Shown here piece after piece: positions 1 through 5,198 of a stretch of DNA of 8,308 nucleotides. Source of the stretch: Faecalibacterium prausnitzii (lineage in GTDB: Bacteria; Bacillota; Clostridia; Oscillospirales; Ruminococcaceae); NCBI GenBank assembly GCA_002313795.1, contig DCCL01000066.1:752-9059 (forward strand). Reading direction: 5' to 3'. Numbering within the stretch: position 1 is the first letter of the stretch; every line of letters begins with the position of its first letter. The notes under the pieces were generated by a model. That model did no database searches. It saw only the letters and a list, made by a program, of their open reading frames with translations, and was not told the DNA's origin. The translations under genes and the position numbers were made by a program.

Positions 1-1926
1 CAGCTGTACACCATCAACGCTATCGATAAGGCTATCGAGATCGGTATGGGCAAGCGCACCAATACCATCCTGCAGTCCGCTTTCTTCAAGCTGGCTGACG
101 TTATGCCCATCGAGGACGCTGTCAACTTCATGAAGCAGGCAGCTCAGAAGAGCTACGGCAAGAAGGGCCAGGATGTCGTTGAGATGAACTGGAAGGCCAT
201 CGATGCTGGTGTTGACGCCATCCACAAGGTGGACGTCCCCGCTTCCTGGTCCAACCCCGAGGCCGATCCCGCTCCCAAGGAGCTCACCGGCCGTCCCGAG
301 CTGGTCAAGCAGATCCGCAACGTCATGGAGCCCATCGCTCGTATGGACGGCGACAGCCTGCCTGTCTCTGCTTTCGTTGCTAACGCTAACGGCGAGTGGG
401 AGCAGGGTGCTTCCGCTTACGAGAAGCGCGGCACCGCTGTGAACGTCCCCGAGTGGGATGCTACCAAGTGTGTTGGCTGCAACCAGTGCGCATTCGTGTG
501 CTCTCATGCAACCATCCGTCCCTTCCAGCTGACCGCTGACGAGCTGGCAGCTGCTCCTGCTCAGACCAAGAGCCGCGACAACAAGCCCGCTAACGAGTAC
601 AAGTTCGTTATGGCTGTGTCTCCTCTGGACTGCATGGGCTGCGGCGAGTGCGTCACCGTCTGCCCCACCAAGGCTATCCAGATGGTTCCTCAGGAGAGCC
701 AGGCCGATCAGCAGGCAGTCTTCGACTACTGCGTCGCCAACATCTCCAAGAAGCCTTCCAAGTTTGCTGACGATACCGTCATCGGTTCTCAGTTCAACCA
801 GCCGCTTCTGGAGTTCTCTGGCTCCTGCGCAGGCTGTGCTGAGACCTCTTACGCTCGTCTGATCACCCAGCTGTTCGGCGAGAAGATGTACATCTCCAAC
901 GCCACCGGCTGCTCCTCTATCTGGGGCGGTACTGCTTCCATCTCTCCGTACACTGTCAACAAGGACAGCGGCCACGGTCCTGCATGGTGCAACTCCCTGT
1001 TCGAGGATAACGCAGAGCACGGCCTGGGCCTGTATCTGGGCCAGAAGACCGTCCGTGAGAACCTGATCAAGCGCATCGCTGAGGTCGCTGGTTCTGACAA
1101 GGCTTCTGCTGAGCTGAAGGCTGCTTTTGACGAGTTCATGGCAACCAAGAACAACACCAAGGCTAACGATGCCCCCGCTAAGGCTCTGATCGCTGAGCTG
1201 GAGAAGGCTGCTGCCGCTGGCTGCACCGAGTCCGCTGAGATCCTGAAGAGCAAGGAGTTCATCGCTAAGAAGTCCGTCTGGATCTTCGGCGGCGACGGCT
1301 GGGCATACGACATCGGCTTCGGCGGTCTGGATCACGTCCTGGCTTCCGGCGAGGATGTCAACGTTATGGTCTTCGATACTGAGATGTACTCCAACACCGG
1401 CGGACAGGCATCCAAGGCCTCCAACATCGGCGAGGTCTGCCAGTTCGCTGCTGCTGGTAAGGAGATCAGCAAGAAGAGCCTGTCTGAGATCGCTATGACT
1501 TATGGTTACATCTATGTTGCTCAGATCGCTCTGGGCGCTAACATGAACCAGGCTGTCAAGGCTATCGCTGAGGCTGAGGCTTATCCCGGCCCCTCTCTGA
1601 TCATCGGCTACGCTCCCTGCGAGCTGCACGGTGTTAAGGGCGGCATGACCAACTGCCAGAACGAGATGAAGAAGGCAGTTGAGGCTGGTTACTGGAACCT
1701 GTTCACCTTCAATCCTGCCAACAAGGCTCAGGGCAAGAACCCCTTCACCCTGACCTCCAAGGCTGTTGATCCCGAGAAGTACCAGGCACTGCTGAACAAC
1801 GAGACCCGTTACAGCCGCCTGACTCGTGCATTCCCGGAGCGTGCAAAGACTCTGTTTGCTCGTAACGAGCAGGTCGCTAACGACCGCTACGAGCATCTGA
1901 CTCGTCTGATCGACCTGTACAAGTAA
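1..1926 (+). CDS. nifJ: Pyruvate:ferredoxin (flavodoxin) oxidoreductase, C-terminal part
   Basis: Oxidatively decarboxylates pyruvate with CoA to acetyl-CoA and CO2, passing electrons to ferredoxin; cytoplasmic, central to anaerobic fermentation. The frame is open from base 1, so this is a 5'-truncated gene of 641 visible codons; the whole enzyme is usually about 1170-1200 residues. An ATG at 46 is internal, not the start. Seen in order: two 4Fe-4S ferredoxin motifs (CxxCxxCxxxC with cysteine codons at 469, 478, 487, 499 and at 631, 640, 649, 661); the thiamine-diphosphate domain with the SCAGC cysteine pair (826-837), ATGCSS (cysteine at 910), GDGWAYDIGFGG (about 1288-1323) and EMYSNTGGQ (about 1381-1407); and the APCELHG cysteine (1618). 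The lone and paired cysteines of the last domain correspond to the known ligands of the cluster next to thiamine diphosphate. Codon use is strongly biased (GCT, CTG, AAG, CGT), as in highly expressed genes and unlike the downstream genes. No intrinsic terminator lies directly after the stop. Confidence 0.96.
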   Translation, partial: QLYTINAIDKAIEIGMGKRTNTILQSAFFKLADVMPIEDAVNFMKQAAQKSYGKKGQDVVEMNWKAIDAGVDAIHKVDVPASWSNPEADPAPKELTGRPELVKQIRNVMEPIARMDGDSLPVSAFVANANGEWEQGASAYEKRGTAVNVPEWDATKCVGCNQCAFVCSHATIRPFQLTADELAAAPAQTKSRDNKPANEYKFVMAVSPLDCMGCGECVTVCPTKAIQMVPQESQADQQAVFDYCVANISKKPSKFADDTVIGSQFNQPLLEFSGSCAGCAETSYARLITQLFGEKMYISNATGCSSIWGGTASISPYTVNKDSGHGPAWCNSLFEDNAEHGLGLYLGQKTVRENLIKRIAEVAGSDKASAELKAAFDEFMATKNNTKANDAPAKALIAELEKAAAAGCTESAEILKSKEFIAKKSVWIFGGDGWAYDIGFGGLDHVLASGEDVNVMVFDTEMYSNTGGQASKASNIGEVCQFAAAGKEISKKSLSEIAMTYGYIYVAQIALGANMNQAVKAIAEAEAYPGPSLIIGYAPCELHGVKGGMTNCQNEMKKAVEAGYWNLFTFNPANKAQGKNPFTLTSKAVDPEKYQALLNNETRYSRLTRAFPERAKTLFARNEQVANDRYEHLTRLIDLYK

Positions 1927-2300
1927 ACCAAAGTTCTCTTCCGCTCTGGCCGGAATTTCCGCAGCGGCACCTTAGTCCCGAGAGGGCGGCTGCTCCGCAC
2001 TGGCGATTACTGCGCAACGCAGCAGTGCGAAACTGTGGCCCCGGTCAGAGAAGAAAAGCCCGGTTTATTCGTGCAAAGATCAAAGCTTTGTACCCCAAAC
2101 TGATTTCAACCCTCTGTCTGCCGCCGTACGCGTCGGCGGCGGGCGGAGTCTGAAATACCAAAGCGCCCGCGAGGGCCCTTGAAAGCACACTTTGTGTGTG
2201 TCAGGAGCATAAGGTCTCGTTCAGATACCTTGCTCCGCCTGCTGCATAAGACCTGCTCTGCAGGAATCTTGCCGCAGTCAAAAACAGCTCTTGTTTTTAG
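1927..2300. other. Gene-free, strongly folded intergenic stretch
   Basis: I see no credible protein gene on either strand; the short ORFs lack ribosome-binding sites and protein-like composition. The stretch is a series of stems. A ten-pair stem joins 1944-1953 to 2041-2050 and encloses several hairpins: CCC-GAGA-GGG (1977-1986, a GNRA tetraloop), GCGG/CCGC (1986-1998) and a nested pair, 1996-2002 with 2023-2029 around CTGCG-CAA-CGCAG (2010-2022). A 15-pair stem joins 2112-2126 to 2134-2148, flanked by TTTCA/TGAAA. A third hairpin joins 2204-2215 to 2227-2236. It may be a long 3' UTR of the oxidoreductase, an independent non-coding RNA, or dispersed intergenic repeats. I could not match it to RNase P RNA, tmRNA, SRP RNA or a known riboswitch. 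Confidence 0.6.
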
Positions 2301-2339
2301 CGCCCCGTGCACTGGCAGCAGTGCATGGGGCGTATTTTT
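2301..2339 (+). terminator. Strong intrinsic terminator
   Basis: A 14-pair stem (2301-2314 with 2319-2332, one G-T wobble) with a GCAG loop is followed by TATTTTT. It ends whatever transcript covers 1927-2300, either the oxidoreductase mRNA or a separate RNA, just before the copy A promoter. The weaker hairpin AAAAACA-GCTCT-TGTTTTT lies immediately upstream. Confidence 0.9.
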
Positions 2340-2375
2340 ATGGGTTCGATTTTTACAGTTTCTTAATAGGATTTT

Positions 2376-2405
2376 CATGAAATCCGGCCCGAAACCTGCT
2401 ATACT
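2376..2405 (+). promoter_or_regulatory. Promoter of candidate small RNA, copy A
   Basis: An extended -10 (TGCTATACT, 2397-2405) lies 8 nt before the first stem of the candidate RNA. There is no good TTGACA. Instead CATGA (2376-2380) begins 24 nt before the -10, and the same CATGA sits exactly 24 nt before the TATACT of copy B. AGGA precedes it by four bases in both copies. The shared spacing is the main evidence that both are promoters. Confidence 0.6.
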
Positions 2406-2411
2406 ACGGAC

Positions 2412-2535
2412 ATAAGGAACCGGGGCCGCAACCGATTCCTTGTACATGATTCCTCCTCACACCAAAGCAATATCCAAACACAACGCCCTCTTCGGTGAAG
2501 CCGCAAGCACCGGAGAGGGCGTTGTGTGTTTCCGG
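2412..2535 (+). ncRNA. Candidate small RNA, copy A
   Basis: An RNA of about 120 nt is inferred from a promoter, two hairpins and comparison with copy B (4550-4676, minus). The 5' hairpin is 2414-2441: AAGGAA and CGG pair with CCG and TTCCTT across one C-A mismatch, with loop GGCCGCAA. The linker 2442-2477 looks unpaired and contains CCTCCTC (2452-2458). The 3' hairpin pairs 2478-2497 with 2508-2527 (20 pairs, one wobble) around loop AAGCCGCAAG, followed by a weak T-rich tail. Against copy B, 53 of 58 positions (2414-2471) are identical, 28 of them contiguous (2444-2471). An A-T pair in the stem becomes G-C in copy B, and the C-A mismatch becomes A-C. An ORF starting at ATG 2446 reads through it but its peptide is not conserved past the identical block. 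The RNA family is not one I recognise; transcription is inferred, not shown. Confidence 0.65.
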
Positions 2536-2559
2536 ATAAAATTTGCCCCGGTTTATGGG

Positions 2560-2588
2560 TTGACCGGGCATAGGAGCGGAGATATAAT
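2560..2588 (+). promoter_or_regulatory. Sigma-A type promoter of mgtE
   Basis: TTGACC (2560-2565), a spacer of exactly 17 bases, and TATAAT (2583-2588). Transcription would start near 2595, giving a leader of about 300 nt before the mgtE start codon. Confidence 0.87.
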
Positions 2589-2594
2589 AAAACT

Positions 2595-2741
2595 ATAAAA
2601 CTAAGAAACTTAGTGCCCCGCCGAAGAGCACGGGGTCGAAGAGCGGGAGGTGAACGCAGGACAATGGACCCGGATCATAGTCGAAGACGATGGAATGATG
2701 CGGCCGGTACGACCGCGAAAGGTGCTGCGTTCGCCTTTTTT
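2595..2741 (+). promoter_or_regulatory. Structured mgtE leader with branched intrinsic terminator (attenuator candidate)
   Basis: The leader begins with ACTAAG-AAA-CTTAGT (2600-2614), then CCCCG/CGGGG (2616-2635), which competes with CCCGC/GCGGG (2617-2621 with 2643-2647). The octamer CGAAGAGC occurs twice (2622-2629, 2637-2644). An 11-pair stem (2649-2659 with 2725-2735, one wobble) encloses two hairpins: one near 2674-2699, and 2700-2716, a seven-pair stem with one mismatch. Six Ts follow at 2736-2741. A terminator 160 nt before a magnesium transporter gene implies regulated read-through. The position suits the M-box (ykoK) riboswitch, but I do not find its conserved blocks, nor those of yybP-ykoY or ydaO. 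A leader-ORF mechanism is an alternative. Confidence 0.65.
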
Positions 2742-2750
2742 GTACGCTGA
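2664..2750 (+). CDS. Possible 28-codon leader ORF in the mgtE 5' region
   Basis: ATG at 2664, stop TGA at 2748-2750. The peptide begins MDPDHSRRRW and ends in a hydrophobic FAFFVR. It is preceded by GGGAGGTGA (2645-2653), a near-perfect Shine-Dalgarno sequence, though the gap from GGAGG to the ATG is long at 13 nt. That Shine-Dalgarno sequence overlaps the left arm of the terminator stem (2649-2659), and the ORF runs through the right arm and the T tract. Ribosomes here would be expected to prevent the terminator from folding. Whether it is translated is unknown; the peptide resembles nothing I recognise. Confidence 0.35.
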   Translation: MDPDHSRRRWNDAAGTTAKGAAFAFFVR

Positions 2751-2780
2751 ACAGTAAAACTGTTCGGCCATGGTACAAAA
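2738..2780 (+). promoter_or_regulatory. Hairpin directly after the leader terminator
   Basis: TTTTGTAC (2738-2745) pairs with GTACAAAA (2773-2780). Inside, 2746-2754 pairs with 2760-2768 around a TAAAA loop, with a CATG bulge. The left arm uses four of the six Ts of the preceding terminator, so the two structures share bases. It would form only in transcripts that read past the terminator. Confidence 0.5.
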
Positions 2781-2862
2781 GGGGCGCAGCTTTGTGCGCG
2801 CAGATGAGGCATTTGAGGCCTTGTCTGTGGGCTGAGAGCGGCGCTTTTTGTGTTGATGCGGC

Positions 2863-2897
2863 TGTGTCCTCCTGAGACGGAAAAGAGGAGGAACACA
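2863..2897 (+). promoter_or_regulatory. Hairpin hiding the mgtE ribosome-binding site
   Basis: TGTGTCCTCCT (2863-2873) pairs with AGGAGGAACACA (2886-2897), giving 11 pairs with one bulged A at 2893 and a 12-nt loop. The right arm contains the whole Shine-Dalgarno sequence (2886-2891) and ends two bases before the ATG. When folded it should block initiation on mgtE. Confidence 0.65.
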
Positions 2898-2899
2898 CA

Positions 2900-4477
2900 A
2901 TGGAAGAAGAAAAGAAAACGGCTCCGGTGCATGAAGCCGAAGAGGCCATGCCGGTGCAGGAGCTGCCTGCGGATATCCCCGCCGAAGTGCGCCAGAAACT
3001 GGCCCATGACCTGAACGATCAGGCCACGGAGGACCTGAAACAGGACGTCCGGGAGGCCGAGAAAGAGGAGGCCAACGACGAGGAAGTCAAGGCCAACCCC
3101 GAGATGCTCACCAAGAGCCGCCTGCTGAAGCTGCTCGTGAAAAAGCAGTACGTCAAGCTCCGCGAAGTGACGGAAGAGGAGCAGCCCGCCGACCTGGCCG
3201 AGCTGCTGGAAGAACTGGACGAGAACAACCGTCTGGTGGTGTTCCGCCTGCTGAAAAAGGACGTGGCCACCGAGGCATTCGCCTATATGTCCGATGAGGC
3301 CCGCGATGACCTGGTGAACGCCTTCTCCGATGTGGAGCTGGTGAGCGCCATCGAAGAGATGAGTCTGGACGACGCCGCTGACCTGCTGGAAGATATGCCT
3401 GCGGGCGTGGTCAAGCGGGTGCTTGAAAAGTCCTCCAAGCAGACCCGCGAGAGCCTGAACAAACTGCTGAACTACCCCGAAAGCTCTGCCGGCAGCCTGA
3501 TGACCCCCGAGTATGTCCGCCTGCGGAAGGATATGACGGTCAGTGACGCCTTTGCGGCCATCCGGAAACAGGGCGAGAACGCCGAGACCATCTATACCTG
3601 CTACGTGGTGGAGCGGAACCGCCTGCTGGGCGTCGTGTCTGCCCGCAGCCTGCTGCTGGCAGACCCCGCTGCCCCCATCACCGATATCATGGACGATAAC
3701 GTGGTCACGGTGAAAGTCACCGACGACCAGGAGTTCGTGGCCCGTGAGATGCAGCGCTACGACTTCACCGCCATGCCCGTTCTGGACAACGAAGGAATGT
3801 TCGTGGGCATCATCACCATCGATGATGCAATCGATGTCCTGACCGACGAGAGCACCGAGGATATGCAGAAGATGGCGGCTATCCTTCCCGACGACGATGC
3901 CACCACCTATTTCGGCACCAGTGTCTGGACCCACGCCAAGCAGCGCATCCCCTGGCTGCTCATCCTGATGCTCTCTGCTACCTTCACAGGCATGGTCACG
4001 ACCCACTACGAGGAAGCCTTCGTCAGCCTGCCCCTGCTGGTCTCCTTCATGCCCATGCTGATGGATACCGCCGGCAACTGCGGCAACCAGATCAGCACCC
4101 TGATGGTCCGCGGCCTCGCTCTGGGTGAGGTGGAGCCCGGCGATTTCCTCCGGGTGCTGGGCAAGGAGCTGCGGGTCTCTGCCATCGTCGGCGCAGTGCT
4201 GGGCATCGTCAACGGCCTGCGCATCTACCTGATGTACTCCTACCTCTACGCCGGTCAGTATGACAATGTCATCGGCTACGCGGTGGTGGTCAGCGTGTCC
4301 CTGTTCTTCAGTGTTATTCTGGCAAAGCTGGTGGGCGGTATGCTGCCGCTGGCCGCCAAGAAACTGGGTGCCGACCCCGCCATCATGGCAACGCCTTTCA
4401 TCACCACCATCGTGGATGCATGCAGCCTGATCCTCTATTTCCAGATCGCACAGGCTGTCTTCCGCGGCATGATGTAA
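2900..4477 (+). CDS. mgtE: Magnesium transporter of the MgtE family
   Basis: An inner-membrane Mg2+ channel/transporter, 525 residues against about 450 for typical members. Residues 1-68 are an acidic, Glu/Lys-rich extension that looks unstructured. Residues about 70-195 form the helical MgtE_N domain (repeated ELLEELDENN and ADLLEDMP type helices). Two CBS domains follow at about 200-255 (starting SLMTPEYVRL) and 260-318 (ending GIITIDDAIDVL); these sense intracellular Mg2+ in the family. Residues about 348-525 hold five membrane segments with the signatures PMLMDTAGNCGNQ (385-397) and ADPAIMATPF then TTIVDACSLILYF (491-514). D506 matches the pore aspartate of the Thermus structure. The start is fixed by AGGAGG at 2886-2891, eight bases before the ATG. 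The gene has its own promoter, leader and terminator. A 657-codon ORF antisense to it is a codon-bias shadow. Confidence 0.96.
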   Translation: MEEEKKTAPVHEAEEAMPVQELPADIPAEVRQKLAHDLNDQATEDLKQDVREAEKEEANDEEVKANPEMLTKSRLLKLLVKKQYVKLREVTEEEQPADLAELLEELDENNRLVVFRLLKKDVATEAFAYMSDEARDDLVNAFSDVELVSAIEEMSLDDAADLLEDMPAGVVKRVLEKSSKQTRESLNKLLNYPESSAGSLMTPEYVRLRKDMTVSDAFAAIRKQGENAETIYTCYVVERNRLLGVVSARSLLLADPAAPITDIMDDNVVTVKVTDDQEFVAREMQRYDFTAMPVLDNEGMFVGIITIDDAIDVLTDESTEDMQKMAAILPDDDATTYFGTSVWTHAKQRIPWLLILMLSATFTGMVTTHYEEAFVSLPLLVSFMPMLMDTAGNCGNQISTLMVRGLALGEVEPGDFLRVLGKELRVSAIVGAVLGIVNGLRIYLMYSYLYAGQYDNVIGYAVVVSVSLFFSVILAKLVGGMLPLAAKKLGADPAIMATPFITTIVDACSLILYFQIAQAVFRGMM

Positions 4478-4500
4478 TATAAATCCCTGTAACAGCATAA

Positions 4501-4541
4501 AACCGCCCCCGCGCAGCTGAAAAGCCAGGCGGGGGCGGTTT
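4501..4541. terminator. Intrinsic terminator after mgtE, probably bidirectional
   Basis: AACCGCCCCCGC (4501-4512) pairs with GCGGGGGCGGTT (4529-4540), 12 pairs with a 16-nt loop containing AGCT-GAAA-AGC. The plus-strand tail is only TTTA. On the minus strand the stem is followed by TTTTAT, so it could also stop transcription running from copy B into mgtE. Confidence 0.85.
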
Positions 4542-4549
4542 ACTGTTGA

Positions 4550-4676
4550 AAGAGAATGCAGCAGGGCCCCATCCAGCGCTTGCGGCGACGCTGAATGGGG
4601 CCCTGTTGTTTGGGGTATTGCTTTGGTGTGAGGAGGAATCATGTGCAAGGGAGCGGTTGCGGCCCCGTTCCCTTGT
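4550..4676 (-). ncRNA. Candidate small RNA, copy B
   Basis: A paralogue of the RNA at 2412-2535, on the opposite strand and convergent with mgtE. The 5' hairpin is 4674-4647: AAGGGA and CGG pair with CCG and TCCCTT across an A-C mismatch, with the same GGCCGCAA loop as copy A. The unpaired linker includes the 28-base block identical to copy A (4644-4617), with CCTCCTC. The 3' hairpin (4605-4589 with 4578-4562, 17 pairs, one wobble) has a stem sequence unrelated to copy A but the same 10-nt loop length and loop end (TCGCCGCAAG). The tail after it (ATTCTCTTTC) is a poor T tract, so the 3' end is uncertain; the mgtE terminator 20 nt on could act as backup. Confidence 0.65.
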
Positions 4677-4683
4677 GACCTAT

Positions 4684-4713
4684 AGTATACCCAAAGAGTT
4701 GCCCGAAATCATG
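4684..4713 (-). promoter_or_regulatory. Promoter of candidate small RNA, copy B
   Basis: On the minus strand TATACT (4689-4684) lies 9 nt before the first stem, and CATGA (4713-4709) begins 24 nt upstream of it, exactly as in copy A. As in copy A, AGGA precedes CATGA by four bases. Farther upstream two direct copies of TTTCACAGG (4727-4719 and 4750-4742, 23 nt apart) might be an operator. Confidence 0.6.
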
Positions 4714-4764
4714 TCTTTCCTGTGAAAGATTTATGAAACGGCCTGTGAAATTTCTGGGAGCGGC

Positions 4765-5079
4765 TCAGGACTTTTCGGTGTAGATGCCGGTGGAGAGATA
4801 AGATTTTCCATCTCCGGATTCGTCCATCTTGAATTTGATGCTCTGGCCGTTGTAGGTAATCTTGAACGTGACGGTTTCTACGGTATTCTTGAAGCTTGCA
4901 ATGATGTTCTGGAGGGTCTCTCCGCTGGAAATGGAAACAGAAGGGCCGTGGGAGCCGCTGCCGTACAGTCTGACGCAGTCCATCACCGTGCTGGCGTCCT
5001 CTTCGCGGGCAGAGAAGTTACCGACAGAAAGCAGGACGGACATGCCGCCCACCACAGCGGCGGCGGAAAAGTTCGAGGC
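4765..5079 (-). CDS. Small exported or lipoprotein-like protein, start uncertain (possible frameshift)
   Basis: The frame is open from just after a TGA (5082-5080) to a TGA at 4767-4765. The ATG at 5043 gives 92 residues; a GTG at 5055 gives 96. From 5079 the frame reads ASNFSAAAVVGGMSVLLSVG, a hydrophobic stretch like a signal peptide, followed by an acidic polar domain. That domain ends in alternating strands (ETVTFKITYNGQSIKFKMDE) and looks like real protein. I do not recognise the family. Neither internal start has a good ribosome-binding site. The only good one, GGAGG at 5097-5093, is nine bases before an ATG at 5083 that is in the wrong frame and stops after 21 codons. Loss of one base near 5074 would join this ATG to the hydrophobic stretch as a standard signal sequence. 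So it is either a recently frameshifted gene or a gene with a weak start. Confidence 0.5.
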   Translation of the reverse strand, partial: ASNFSAAAVVGGMSVLLSVGNFSAREEDASTVMDCVRLYGSGSHGPSVSISSGETLQNIIASFKNTVETVTFKITYNGQSIKFKMDESGDGKSYLSTGIYTEKS

Positions 5080-5151
5080 TCATGATGGAGGTCCTCCAAT
5101 CGGGTCAGTTGAGATCGTCTCCGGAGAGACATTGTAATAATAACGCCGAAG

Positions 5152-5198
5152 CCCGGATGGTTCAGGTGCCGGAGGAAATATTTCACACGCCATCCGGG
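5152..5198 (-). terminator. Inverted repeat overlapping the end of the carbonic-anhydrase-like gene
   Basis: CCCGGATGG (5198-5190 on the minus strand) and CCATCCGGG (5160-5152) are perfect nine-base complements about 29 nt apart, spanning the stop codon. GTTATTATTA follows a few bases later. The long loop makes this a weak terminator candidate for 5704-5183. Confidence 0.35.

Noticed and set aside
1934..2236. tmRNA, RNase P RNA, SRP RNA or T-box in the structured intergenic stretch
   Set aside because: None of the conserved sequence landmarks of these RNAs could be found on either strand.
2446..2595. A short protein starting MIPPHTKAI inside the candidate small RNA, also present in copy B
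   Set aside because: The peptide is shared only where the DNA is identical. After that the two copies encode unrelated residues while the hairpin is kept, and neither ATG has a ribosome-binding site.
2770..2835. A second short leader ORF (21 codons) before mgtE
   Set aside because: No ribosome-binding site precedes the ATG, and nothing suggests translation.
2842..2848. T run in the mgtE leader as a second terminator
   Set aside because: No stable stem ends just before the Ts.
2675..4648. A 657-codon minus-strand ORF covering mgtE
   Set aside because: It is antisense to a clear MgtE gene, is rich in His, Gln and Gly as expected from reversed codon bias, has no ribosome-binding site, and shows no domain.
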